Of a stretch of 32,359 nt of DNA, positions 10,552-19,629 are shown piece after piece (position 1 is the first letter of the stretch; each line of letters starts with the position of its first letter). The translations under genes and the position numbers were made by a program. Origin of the DNA: Mucidula mucida (Eukaryota > Basidiomycota > Agaricomycetes > Agaricales > Physalacriaceae); assembly GCA_015501055.1 (NCBI GenBank), contig JADNYV010000390.1, positions 1 through 32,359 on the forward strand, in the 5' to 3' direction. Under the pieces are notes generated by a model. It was given only the letters and a program-made list of their open reading frames with translations, did no database searches and was not told where the DNA came from.

Positions 10552-10675
10552 TTTGGCAAATACTTGTGTCCCGACAGCCGGACTTGCCATCCTGGGTATT
10601 TGGGGTCAAGTACTTGCCATTTAGGCAAGTATTTGTGTTACCCGGGTGGGCAAGTACTTGCACAAAGTACGTGCA
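10552..10675. repeat. cluster of CAAGTACTTG-type palindromic repeats
   Basis: The 10 bp palindrome CAAGTACTTG occurs twice (about 10608 and 10651). Near-copies GGCAAATACTTG (about 10555) and GGCAAGTATTTG (about 10624) occur in the same 120 bp, and AAGTACGTGCAC follows. CCTGGGTATTTGG and CCCGGGTGG are interspersed. The arrangement looks like a short degenerate tandem and inverted array. Confidence 0.5.
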
Positions 10676-10789
10676 CTGGTGTGAGCAATGTTGTGCCCGC
10701 CGTTGCCCCCCGAGCAATTGCGCAAATGTGTATAATTTATAAGACTTGGATTCCTAGTGAACAGCCCGGGTCTCCCACAGGTGATTCAG

Positions 10790-11437
10790 TTTGAACCCGT
10801 ACCCAAACCCGCCTCACGGGTATGTACTATGGATCACCCACTATAATCACCCTGGGGTTGACAAGTTACCCACAGCCCGTATACCTGCCAGTAAGCCCAA
10901 CAGCACCTCACGCTTGCCCACCCTATACTGTGTTTTTTTGTGCGTGCCAACAACCCCCAAGCAATTGTGCGGGGGCTATCAACATACAATGTTCATGCCC
11001 ACCCTGTCATTATGGGACAGGGAAGGGATAGAACATACATACAGAGAGAGGGGACTTTTAAATAGAAGTTGGCACAACACTCTTGGGACAGGGGAATGGA
11101 GGGGAGAGAGGGTGTGAGGAGATGGCCATGGTGTGTTTTTGCAAAATAGTAAGGTAAAGAGTAAAAGAAAGAGTATGCACTATTTTTGGCTGGATGTGTC
11201 TGCAACACCCTCCAGCCGCAAAGACATCACAAGTCATTGCCACTGCCACCACCACATTATCCAGACTGTTTGCGCACTCATTCTGGTAATTGTTGTTAGG
11301 ACTATGTGTTGGTAATGATTGTGATTGTGATGCAGTGAAGGTAGTACTGTTTTTGGGTTTGACAGAAGGTCATTGTTCCCAGTCTTTGCAACAACATGGT
11401 TGTTTATAAATCCAGATCTTAATATGTGTTGGTCATA
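10790..11437 (+). repeat. older repeat, left copy/part (ACCCGTACCC block to hairpin)
   Basis: The segment begins with a C-rich block (10796-10825, containing ACCCGTACCC and AAACCCGCC). It ends with a hairpin region at 11188-11217 and T/G-rich sequence up to 11437. A related unit with the same order and orientation lies at about 20290-20571. I see no coding capacity. It was probably interrupted by the TIR element that starts at 11438. Confidence 0.35.
11188..11217 (+). repeat. conserved hairpin, copy 1
   Basis: GGCTGG pairs with CCAGCC and an inner GTGT pairs with ACAC around a CTGCA loop. A second copy at 20540-20571 keeps the same central sequence (ATGTGTCTGCAACACCCTC) and also keeps an outer stem, although the outer arms differ (GGGCT with AGCCC). 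Confidence 0.5.
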
Positions 11438-11516
11438 GGTTCGGAACAAGCCCGCTTATGGAAGCTTTCGACGGGACCTCATTACCTCGGTCCTAGCTTC
11501 ATAAGGGGCTTGCTTC
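11438..11516. repeat. left terminal hairpin of the TIR element
   Basis: CAAGCCC...GCTTATGGAAGCT (about 11447-11466) pairs with AGCTTCATAAG...GGGCTTG (about 11495-11512). An inner GGACC/GGTCC pairs as well, so a long stem can form. The base of the stem is shared with the right terminal hairpin; the middle of the stem is not. Confidence 0.55.
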
Positions 11517-11793
11517 AAGATGACAAAATAAGAGGGTTCATTGTCGTTGACCTACCGGTCTACCACTCGCTTCTCCTCGCATACCCAAGCGACAAAAAAT
11601 GTTTCTAAGATGTATATTGAAGTCTTTGACGATGTGAAATAATTTATTTTTGGTTTAGTGGCCACATAGAAGAGTCCATATCTGTATCACGCACTGACAG
11701 GTCTCTCTACCCGTAAGTGTATGAACACCTCCAAGAATCAGGACTTTCGATGGGTCATGATGATACATGACATGAATATGCTATTTAGGGAAT

Positions 11794-12030
11794 TTATAGG
11801 AGCTCTGCGCTCCATAGACGCGGCACGACATGGACGAGCCGAAAGATGTCACAAATGTCACACATATGTGACAGACGCCGCCACAGCGCAATAGGAGACC
11901 TCTGTTTCGAGTCCGGAGAGGGTGATACATCCATCAAAGACAAATTTCCTGCAAGTCCTTTACGTCTACTTGGTGTTGTGGGGACAGCGGCACGGCCGGA
12001 CTTGGGAGGAGATACTGGGTGAGAAGCCAT
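11794..12030 (-). CDS. uncertain ORF, 78 aa, inside the TIR element
   Basis: A real ATG (minus strand, 12030) opens a 78-codon frame. The N-terminal half is rich in Ser, Pro, Arg and Lys (SPPKSGRAAVPTTPSRRKG). No domain is recognised. It could be a captured host exon or chance; the interior of the element on the other side of element A does not extend it. Confidence 0.15.
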   Translation of the reverse strand: MASHPVSPPKSGRAAVPTTPSRRKGLAGNLSLMDVSPSPDSKQRSPIALWRRLSHMCDICDIFRLVHVVPRLWSAELL

Positions 12031-12109
12031 GGTTCACTTGGAGCGAAATTGGATGAATCTGCTTGAAATAAATTAGGTTACGACGTGTCTAAAGGCTCTA
12101 TGTACATCA

Positions 12110-12114
12110 TGGAT
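12110..12114. repeat. target-site duplication TGGAT of element A, left
   Basis: TGGAT directly precedes the left LTR and is repeated directly after the right LTR (19270-19274). A 5 bp duplication is usual for gypsy-class integrases. Confidence 0.85.
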
Positions 12115-12646
12115 TGTTATGAATCGCCATATTTTCACATTTTCCATCTTATTATATCTTATCGGGGGGCTTATCTCATCAACCAACGGACTGTTTCATC
12201 ATCTGTTTCGTCACCAATCATACTCCTTTTCATTTACCGAAGCCGTACTTATGTCGGATACACACCCAACACATGGATGACATCATACATGCCAATACCT
12301 CATGGACTTCCTATTGCATACACACCACCGACACTCGTAGCACACATGGTCGTTTCAGTATTATTACTTACATGCAGTTACCACTCGTATTTAATGGTTT
12401 TACGGACTAGTAGCATACAACACTGGGTCAAGGGCGTGGAGTTATCCCTAGCGGAAACATGTATGGACAAGGAGTCCCAGACACAGGCTTACTAGTATAT
12501 AAGCAGTAGTGTAGTATCATTGTACTTTAGTTCCGATCTCGTTTATACACCTGGCCTAGCCTAGTTCTACAAACGCGAACACTTTCTTCCCTTGAGTCTC
12601 TCTGTGGTACCTGGTTTAGTCTTGTGGCTATAGTCAGTCGCTAACA
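12115..12646 (+). repeat. 5' LTR of element A
   Basis: This is 532 bp, starting TGTTATGAATCGCC and ending CAGTCGCTAACA. It contains TATATAAG at 12496 and the predicted transcript start at about 12528. Five other LTRs of this family occur in the window (18739, 22776 minus, 24154, 27202 minus, 29668 minus). Confidence 0.95.
12496..12539 (+). promoter_or_regulatory. LTR promoter: TATA box and predicted transcript start
   Basis: TATATAAG (12496-12503) is followed 32 bases later by TAGTTCCGATCT (12528-12539). These 12 bases are the reverse complement of the primer-site sequence after the LTR, so they probably mark the 5' end of the RNA (start of R). The same layout is present in the LTR of element B (24534-24577). 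Confidence 0.6.
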
Positions 12647-12648
12647 GA

Positions 12649-12660
12649 AGATCAGAACTA
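12649..12660 (+). other. primer-binding site, self-priming type (element A)
   Basis: AGATCAGAACTA lies two bases after the LTR. It is the reverse complement of the predicted RNA 5' end TAGTTCCGATCT with one mismatch (A for G). In element B the match is perfect. No tRNA 3' end (a TGG-initiated site) is apparent. Self-priming is known from Tf1-type gypsy elements, where the RNA 5' end folds back on the primer site. Confidence 0.6.
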
Positions 12661-13243
12661 CTTTCTACCACCTACCACACATCCCTGATCGTTGATCAGC
12701 ACTTCGCTGTTTGATCATTGCACATTTCCCCATCCCCTTTCCTGTTTACAGATTGACGGATTCCTAATTCCAGCGCCGTCCGCATACATGTGTATTGGTC
12801 CCAGTAGCGCCGGCTAACAGTTAGAGATAACTGCCTTGGGTGCTGGAAGTAGCCGCTCTCACGAGAACGAACTTTTGGCAGTTGCACTTCAGTGGGCGCT
12901 GTTTACGGGTCAACCCCCGTTCCCAGGAAAACTTTGGCTTACCTCACACCAGAGGGACGTTGGCTGGGCAATTGCGAACTTGTGACGAGCTCTTGGGCTC
13001 CGTAGATACGTAGTCAGTAGTCGGTAAAATAGCGTAGACAGTTACAATACCTACCTACTTTACTTACCTTATGATACACACCATCATTCCCCACCCTACC
13101 AAGTCCTGGATTCTATTTCAGATCTAGGCAACTCCTCCCTATTCATCCAAACCTCTATTCCCTCACCCGTTTCATCAAAATCTGCATCTCCCATATCCCC
13201 ACTTTCACCCTTTCACTCTCCGATCCTATCACCCCGATTCATC
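12661..13243 (+). other. untranslated leader of element A
   Basis: A stretch of about 580 bp lies between the primer site and gag. The same leader occurs in element B (24698-25282) with a few percent differences. No frame is conserved. It presumably holds packaging signals, but none can be identified. Confidence 0.6.
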
Positions 13244-14243
13244 ATGTCCAACGAAGCACCCAAAACCGCTCCTCACACACCCGCTCATCACGCCGATGTC
13301 GAAACCAAAGGCCAATCCCTTGTCAACAAGCCTTATGACTATGACGGGGACAAGTCCAAGTACAAGAGCTGGTGGCGATCGATGTTCACATACATCCGTG
13401 ACAAGAAGAACAACCTCACATCTGACTCCGAAAGGATCGATGTTGTTCTCTCCTATATCCGAGGAGATCACGTAGATGCATGGGTCCAGAACTACTCGGA
13501 CCAGAACTTTGACGAGGAAGAAGAGGAATGGACAGTCTCTTGGACCAGTTCAAAGAGATTTGAAGGAGCAATTTGTGGATTCCAACCTCGCGCAAGATGC
13601 ACAAGACCAGATCAAGCGGTTGCGCCAGGGGCAAGACACCGCTCAAGATTTCTTCCAGAAGTTTGAGGTCCTGCTCACTCAGGCAGGATACTCAAAGGAT
13701 GACACATTTGTCGTGCAACTTCTCGAGACCAATGTCAACGAGAAGATCATCGACCAGATTTATGGCAGCCGAGACAGGTTGCCAGAGAAGTACAAAGATT
13801 GGAAGGCACAGATCATTCAGATCGATCAGCTGTGGAGAAGGCGGGCGGCGAGCAAGAGGTCCGGCATGCAGTCTCAGCCCCAAGCTCCGCAGGCGGCTAT
13901 ATCGAGAGCCAATCCTACGAACCCACCCCCAACGCCGATCACACGACGAGATGCCACCGGCGTCACCTATGGAGGAGCCGGCAGGCCAATGGACATCGAC
14001 AATGCACGTCGAAGGGGACTCTGCTTCAGCTGTGGCGAACACGGCCACGTCAGCAGGTTCTGTCCGAAGAAGGGTCGACCCCAGACAATTCGGGGTCTAT
14101 GGACTGAAATGAATGACGAGGAGAAGAAGAAGTTGGCCAAAGAGTTGGGTTTGCGAAGCTCCCGCAGTAGACGCAGTCCTGCTGGAGCAGTTGCCAAGGG
14201 AAGAATCGTCAGATGCAGTATCTATTTACAGTACTGGTACTAA
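13244..14243 (+). pseudogene. gag: gag of element A (frameshifted)
   Basis: This encodes the capsid-like Gag protein. The first frame (from ATG 13244) is lost near 13551-13561, where two single bases present in element B are missing. The rest continues in another frame to TAA at 14241. The CCHC zinc knuckle CFSCGEHGHVSRFC lies at about 14031-14072. The central region (about YKSWWRSMFTYIRDKK to QIIQIDQLW) matches the retrotransposon Gag fold in pattern and length. Downstream the pol frame is +1 relative to gag, as in element B. Confidence 0.9.
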
Positions 14244-15450
14244 GGCATCTAAAATATCATCAACAATTTCACCATCAAAACCTGCGAAAGAAAGATACGA
14301 ACCAAACACGCCTGAGTGGGTTGCACAAAGGCTAAGAGAGGACGAAGTGTTGAGAGCAGTAGGAATTTTGAGAGCATAGATGCCGGAGCGGAGAGAGAGA
14401 GAAGCAACAGAAGAAAAGGTAATGGCGATCAGAGCGTTGACAAAGGAAGCTGCGGTGGAAGTTGTGACGGAGTTGAAAAAGTCGAGAAAGTACATCCGGA
14501 AAACAAAGGGGCAGGACATAAAATTTTGAGTAACCATAGAGAGCGTGCACACAGGCTCTGAATGGGAAACGAGTGCCCTTCTCAACAGTGGAGCAACGGG
14601 TTCTTGTGTTAATAAAGAATTTGTCGAGAGGAACAGACTCCCGATCAAGGAGTTACCGGTCAAGCTTCCTGTCTACAATGCGGATGGAACCCTAAACAAG
14701 GAAGGAGCAATCAAAGGTTTTGTGGAGGTCCGGATGAAGATCGGAGATCACGCCGAAAAGATTGAGTTAGCCGTCACCAACCTTGGCAAAACAAGTATCT
14801 TTTTGGGGCTAGATTGGCTATCATCAAGGAAAGGGTCGTTAGATGCAGAATCTATTTACAGTACGGGTACTGAAACATCTAAAATATTATTGACGACTTT
14901 ACCACCAAAATCTGCGAAAGAAAGATTTAAGCCAAATACGCCCGAGTGGATCGCACAATGGCTAAGAGAGGACGAAGTGTTGAGAGCAGTAGGAATTTTG
15001 AGAGCATGGATGCCGGAGCGGAGAGAGAGAGAAGCAACAGAAGAAAAGGTAATGGCGATCAGAGTGTTGACAAAGGAAGCTGCGGTGGAAGTTGTGATGG
15101 AGTTGAAAAAGTCGAGAAAGTACATCCGGAAAACAAAGGGGCAGGACATGAAATTTTGAGTAACCATAGAGAGCGTGCACACAGGCTCTGAATGGGAAAC
15201 GAGTGCCCTTCTCAACAGTGGAGCAACGAGTTCTTGTGTCAATAAAGAATTCGTCAAGAAGAACGGACTCCCGATCAAGGAGTTACCGGTCAAGCTTCCT
15301 GTCTACAATGCGGATGGAACCCTAAACAAGGGAGGAGCAATCAAAGGTTTTGTGGAGGTCCGGATGAAGATCGGAGATCACGCCGAAAAGATTGAGTTAG
15401 CCGTCACCAACCTTGGCAAAACAAGTATCTTTTTGGGGCTAGATTGGCTA
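14191..15450 (+). repeat. in-frame 630 bp tandem duplication of the protease region
   Basis: Unit 1 (about 14191-14820) and unit 2 (about 14821-15450) are offset by exactly 630 bp (210 codons). Both contain the pre-protease linker and the complete protease core. The first roughly 130 bp of the units differ by about 10-15 percent, while the remainder is nearly identical. Element B has only one copy, so the duplication is private to A or its recent parent. Confidence 0.9.
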
Positions 15451-15504
15451 CGATATCACAACCCTACGATCAACTGGACGGAATCCACATTGACCTTTGA
15501 TTGA
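14244..15504 (+). pseudogene. pol of element A, duplicated aspartic protease region
   Basis: In the pol frame the linker (SIYSTGT to GILRA) is stopped by TAG at 14377, where element B has TGG. It then reads through KYIRKTKGQD to a TGA at 14527, followed by the protease core SALLNSGATGSCVNKEF and the flap and C-terminal part FLGLDWL. The second unit repeats this, with TGA at 15157 and the core SALLNSGATSSCVNKEF. A further TGA at 15502 replaces the CAA of element B. Retroviral-type proteases need a DSG or DTG triad; here Asp is Asn in both units. The protease normally cleaves Gag-Pol within particles. Confidence 0.85.
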
Positions 15505-17883
15505 TGCCCAGACCGCTGCGGCTATCTACCCGAGTACAACTCACCGGAAGACGAAGGAGAAGATGTAGAAGAGAAGTTGGAAGAGGGAGAGTGTTTGTTC
15601 TGGATGGACTGGGACAATTATTGCAAAAGCGAAGAAAAGCTGAGATCACAACAGCCTTCATCTGCTGCTGCACCTTACATCGAGGAATTTTCCGATGTAT
15701 TCAGCAAGGCGGACTTTGACAAGTTACCGGAGCGAAGACCCTGGGATCACGCGATAGAACTTACGCCTGGTTCCAAACCGGTTGACTGCAAGGTTTATCC
15801 CCTTAGCCCATCCGAGCAGAAGGCATTAGATGAGTTCCTGGAAGAAAACATACGGACGGGACGTATACGGCCGTCAATTTCACCTATGGCGTCACCCTTC
15901 TTCTTTGTCAAAAAGAAGGATGGAAGCCTTCGGCCAGTACAAGATTATCGGAAGTTGAACGACATGACAATCAAGAACCGATACCCCTTGCCGTTGATCC
16001 AGGAGCTTATCGACAAGTTGAAGGGAGCAAAGGTTTTCACAAAGATGGATGTCCGATGGGGTTACAATAACATCCGGATCAAAGAAGGTGATGAGTGGAA
16101 AGCGGCGTTTAGAACAAACCAAGGCCTGTTCGAGCCCTCAGTCATGTTCTTCGGACTTACAAACTCGCCGGCAACGTTCCAATCGTTCATGAATCACATC
16201 TTGAAGGAGTTGATTGACGGCAGACACGTTATAGTTTACCTGGATGATATACTTATCTTTACGAACACTTTGGAAGAGCACAGACATATTGTACGAAAGG
16301 TATTGGAGATATTACGAGTAAATAAGCTGTATTTAAAACCCGAGAAATGTAGTTTTGAGGCACATACTGTAGATTACTTAGGAGTTATTGTTGAAGGAGG
16401 AGAAGTGAAGATGGATCCGGCAAAAGTGGCCATAGTGAAGGAATGGAAGGAGCCGACAAAGAAGAAGGAAGTACAGTCGTTCCTGGGCTTCTGCAACTTC
16501 TACCAACGTTTCATTCGGGGATTTGCGGGAGTAACGAAGCCGTTGACATTGCTAACCGGGAAGGGCGAGTGGGTTTGGGGCATGGAGCAGCACGAGGCGT
16601 TTGAGGAGTTAAAACGGAGGATGACGGAAGAACCCGTTCTGATCGTACCGCGCGACAACAGCAAGTTTCGAGTTGAGGCGGACTCCTCAAACTATGCAAA
16701 CGGGGCGGTTCTTTCCCAGTTTGTTGACGGAAAATGGAGACCAGTAGCCTTTCGGTCTTGCGCGCTGAACGAAGTGGAGCGCAATTATGAGATCTACAAC
16801 AAAGAGATGATGGCTATTATGGACTTGATTGATGACTGGCGGCAATACCTCCTAGGCGCTAAGGAGACAGTGGAGGTTTTCACCGATCATCAAAACCTTC
16901 AGTACTTCAGGAAGCCGCAGAAGTTGAACCGGAGGCAGGCACAATGGGTTACGGAGTTGGCGGAATATGACATACAGATGATTCACAAGCCGGGCAAGAC
17001 GATGGGGAAAGCTGATGCCTTGTCAAGGATGACAGGCCTTGAGAAGGGGGAAAAAGATAATGAAAACGTTGTTTTGCTCAAGCCGGAGTTTTTTATTTTA
17101 CAAATTCAATTCTCTTTACATACAGTAGATACACCGGAGGACAAATTACTTAACAAAATCAAACAAAGAAAAGGAAACAAAGACAGATACGTACAAAAAG
17201 CATTAGAAAACAAAGAAAAAGGATGGGAAGAGAAGGAAAACGGACTTATTATGTGGAAAGATCGTATTTACATACCAAAGGACAAGGAATTGCGGGGAAG
17301 AGTTATTGGAATGCACCATGATGCACAGCTTGCAGGGCATCCGGGACGGTACAAGACCCTCAAATTGATCACACGCACCTATTGGTGGCCCGGAATCAGC
17401 CGAGACGTCTGCAAATACATGGAAGGGTGTCAAAAATGCCAGGCCACAAAGTCACATCGCACGAAGCCGGCCGCACCCCTTCACCCTATTGATGTGCCAA
17501 GCAAGCCATGGGAGGTAGTAGGGACGGACATGATCAGAGAACTGCCGGAATCGGGAGGATACAACACAATCAGCATGTTTGTGGACCATTTCACAAAGCG
17601 GTTATATATTATACCAACATACACCACCCTGACCTCAGAAGGCATGGCTTGTATTTACCGCGATCGAATCTTCCCCATACATGGATTGCCGCGACAGATG
17701 ATACACGATCGAGGTCCGCAATACCACTCGTGTTTCATGAAGGAGTTGTACCGGCTGTTGGGCATTGAAGGGAACTTCACGACGGCGTACCATCCACAGG
17801 CAAATGGGCAAACAGAACGGTTGAACCAAGATAGAACATTTCTTACGGTTATTTGTCAATTACCATCAGAACAACTAGAATGA
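15505..17883 (+). pseudogene. pol: pol of element A: RT, RNase H and integrase
   Basis: One long open frame, 768 residues counted from ATG 15577. RT spans about 75-300 with FTKMD (D158) and the catalytic YLDD (221-224). RNase H spans about 365-480 with D369, E410 and D437. The integrase zinc region has H581, H588, C618 and C621; the catalytic core has D651 (VGTDM), D711 (HDRGPQY) and E747 (QTERLN). The enzymes copy the RNA and insert the DNA. At about 17828 two bases present in elements C and D are missing, shifting the frame and ending it at TGA 17881, so the integrase C-terminus is separated. Confidence 0.95.
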
Positions 17884-18727
17884 ATGGTTACCTTCTGCCA
17901 AATTTGTCTACAATGATTGAGTACACTCGGCAACCAAAGTCACTCCGTTCTTCGCAGACATGGGCAGACACCCCTACAAAGGCACCGCTCCAAAAATGGC
18001 ATCGAGAAATGAGACTGTGCAGGAGTTTGCCGACAGCATGAGGAAAACATGGGACGAAGTGGGGTCAGCATTGAAGATGGCAAAAGAGGACATGAAACGT
18101 TTCTATGACAGAAAGAGAACGGAGGCAGTGGAGTACAAGGAAGGTGACAAAGTATGGCTGGAAGGGACGAATCTCAGCACGGACCGACCAATGAAGAAGC
18201 TCAATGACAAACACTTCGGGCCGTTCAAAGTGATCAAGAAAGTCGGGAGGAGCTCTTACAAGCTCCAGATTCCTCACACGTGGAAAAGCATCCATCCCGT
18301 GTTCAATGAGACCCTGCTGACGCCCTACCACGAGCCTCAGTTCCCAATGCAACCCCAAGACACGTGTCCACCACCTGTGCTGGAAGGTGCCAAGCCGGAA
18401 TGGGAGGTTGAGAAAGTGGTTAATTCCCGGAAGTACCGTGGGGGTTTCCAATACAAGGTTCACTGGAAGGGTTATGGCACACATGAGCAGACATGGGAAC
18501 CGGCATGCAATCTCAAGAATGCCGACAAAGCTATCAGCGATTTCCACCAACAGTACCCGAACAAGCCGAAGCCACCTGCGCTTGCTCGAATTGAAGTTCC
18601 TATGTCGCAGTTTCCATCCCATTTATTCCGACCCATGCCACTGCCCGATACCGAACCCCTCGACATCATGCTACCCTCTGCAGCCCTCATGGCGCGACTC
18701 TGGCGCAGAATGGAACTTGCGCCTTAA
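17884..18727 (+). pseudogene. pol of element A: integrase C-terminus and chromodomain
   Basis: The +1 frame continues with MGRHPYKGTAP, then VWLEGTNLST and HFGPFKVIKKVG, the SH3-like C-terminal region of gypsy integrases. The chromodomain follows at about 18399-18560 (VEKVVNSRKYRGG, YKVHWKGYG, QTWEPACNL). A tail ending RRMELAP stops at TAA 18725. Chromodomains in such integrases bind histone marks and direct insertion to heterochromatin, which fits the nesting seen in this window. Confidence 0.9.
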
Positions 18728-18738
18728 GGAGGGGGTGA
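18726..18738 (+). other. polypurine tract of element A
   Basis: AAGGAGGGGGTGA directly precedes the right LTR and overlaps the pol stop codon. The same sequence, inverted, precedes the LTRs at 23307, 27731 and 30197. It primes plus-strand DNA synthesis in LTR elements. Confidence 0.85.
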
Positions 18739-19269
18739 TGTTATGAATCGCCATATTTTCACATTTTCAATCTTATCATATCTTATTGGGGGGCTTGTCT
18801 TATCAACCAACGGACTGTTTCATCATCTGTTTCGTCACCAACCATACTCCTTTTCATTACCAAAGCCGTACTCATGTCGGACACACACCCAACACATGGA
18901 TGACATCATACATGCCGATACCTCATGGACTTCCTATTGTATACACACCACCGACACTCGTAGCACACATGGTCGTTTCAGTATTATTACTTACATGCAG
19001 TTACCACTCATATTTAATGGTTTCATGGACTAGTAGCATACAACACTGGGTTAAGGGCGTGGAGTTATCCCTAGCGGAAACACGTATGGACAAGGAGTCC
19101 CAGACACAGGCTTACTAGTATATAAGCAGTAGTGTAGTATCATTGTACTTTAGTTCCGATCTTGTTTATACACCTGGCCTAGCCTAGTTCTACAAACGCG
19201 AACACTTTCTTCCCTTGAGTCTCTCTGTGGTACCTGGTTTAGTCTTGTGGCTATAGTCAGTTGCTAACA
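18739..19269 (+). repeat. 3' LTR of element A
   Basis: This 531 bp LTR is nearly identical to the left LTR (12115-12646). Most differences are transitions (for example CTTATCTC versus CTTGTCTT near the start). Confidence 0.95.
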
Positions 19270-19274
19270 TGGAT
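19270..19274. repeat. target-site duplication TGGAT of element A, right
   Basis: This is the right partner of 12110-12114. Confidence 0.85.
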
Positions 19275-19516
19275 GAGTTAGAAGAAGACTCACAGGGTGT
19301 TGGGACTTGAAATGTTGGTCTGCTAGCAGTAACCAACAGCCCTCGAGGCCAGTAAAGATCGCGAAAAATGGTCCAAATTCGAGAGGAAATAAAATATTCT
19401 GAGTTGAGAGAAATTTAAGTCTAGTTAAGGAATGTGGATTACAGCACTTATATGTGCGGAAAGATGTGGAAATGAGCATGGTAGGGGGCGATGAAGATCC
19501 CCTCTACTTTGTCATC

Positions 19517-19616
19517 TTGGAACAAGCCCCTTCTCACGAAGGACTGACCAAACACACCAAACACGTCAAACGCAACCAAACATTCAGTCCGAGTGAGAAG
19601 GGGCTTGATCCGAACC
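19517..19616. repeat. right terminal hairpin of the TIR element
   Basis: CAAGCCCCTTCTCAC (about 19523-19537) pairs with GTGAGAAGGGGCTTG (about 19593-19607), and GGACTGA pairs with TCAGTCC further in. The loop is a run of CCAAACA-like words (19547-19583). Only the stem base is shared with the left hairpin. Confidence 0.6.
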
Positions 19617-19629
19617 TATGTTGGTCATA

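Larger units (their letters stand above)
12115..19269 (+). mobile_element. element A: full-length, inactivated Ty3/gypsy chromovirus
   Basis: Length is 7,155 bp: LTR (12115-12646), primer site, leader, gag, protease region (duplicated), RT, RNase H, integrase, chromodomain, polypurine tract and LTR (18739-19269). Both LTRs begin TGTTA and end TAACA, and TGGAT flanks both sides, so this is one intact insertion event. The domain order (integrase after RNase H) and the chromodomain define a Ty3/gypsy chromovirus. Coding is broken by two one-base losses in gag, a TAG at 14377-14379, TGA at 14527-14529, 15157-15159 and 15502-15504, and a 2 bp loss in integrase near 17830. The LTRs differ by a few percent, mostly transitions, so the insertion is not recent. 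Confidence 0.95.
11438..19616. mobile_element. about 1 kb TIR element with hairpin ends (split by element A)
   Basis: The left end starts GGTTCGGAACAAGCCC and the right end, reverse-complemented, starts GGTTCGGATCAAGCCC (15 of 16 bases identical). Both are bordered by TTGGTCATA (11429-11437 left; 19621-19629 right, 4 bp beyond the end). Beyond each hairpin an inner block also matches in inverted orientation (AAGATGACAAA followed by GAGGG at about 11515-11535 and 19503-19522). Without element A and its duplicated 5 bp the unit is about 1,019 bp. No transposase is visible, so it would be non-autonomous. A 9 bp direct repeat would fit Mutator-like elements, but the superfamily is inferred only. 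Confidence 0.45.

Noticed and set aside
10993..11255. Minus-strand frames over the hairpin repeat
   Set aside because: Low-complexity and in a repeat whose second copy does not keep the frame.
12085..12495. 136-codon frame in the LTR, with similar frames in every other LTR
   Set aside because: The frame lies within the LTR and starts outside it. Its recurrence reflects LTR copies; frame and length differ between copies.
14226..15293. Paired 145-codon minus-strand frames (also at 26252)
   Set aside because: These are the antisense of the linker and protease region; they recur only because the underlying sequence is duplicated.
18065..18622. 185-codon minus-strand frame, repeated at 27860 and 30326 on the plus strand
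   Set aside because: It is the antisense of the integrase C-terminus and chromodomain; the sense frame carries the recognisable motifs.
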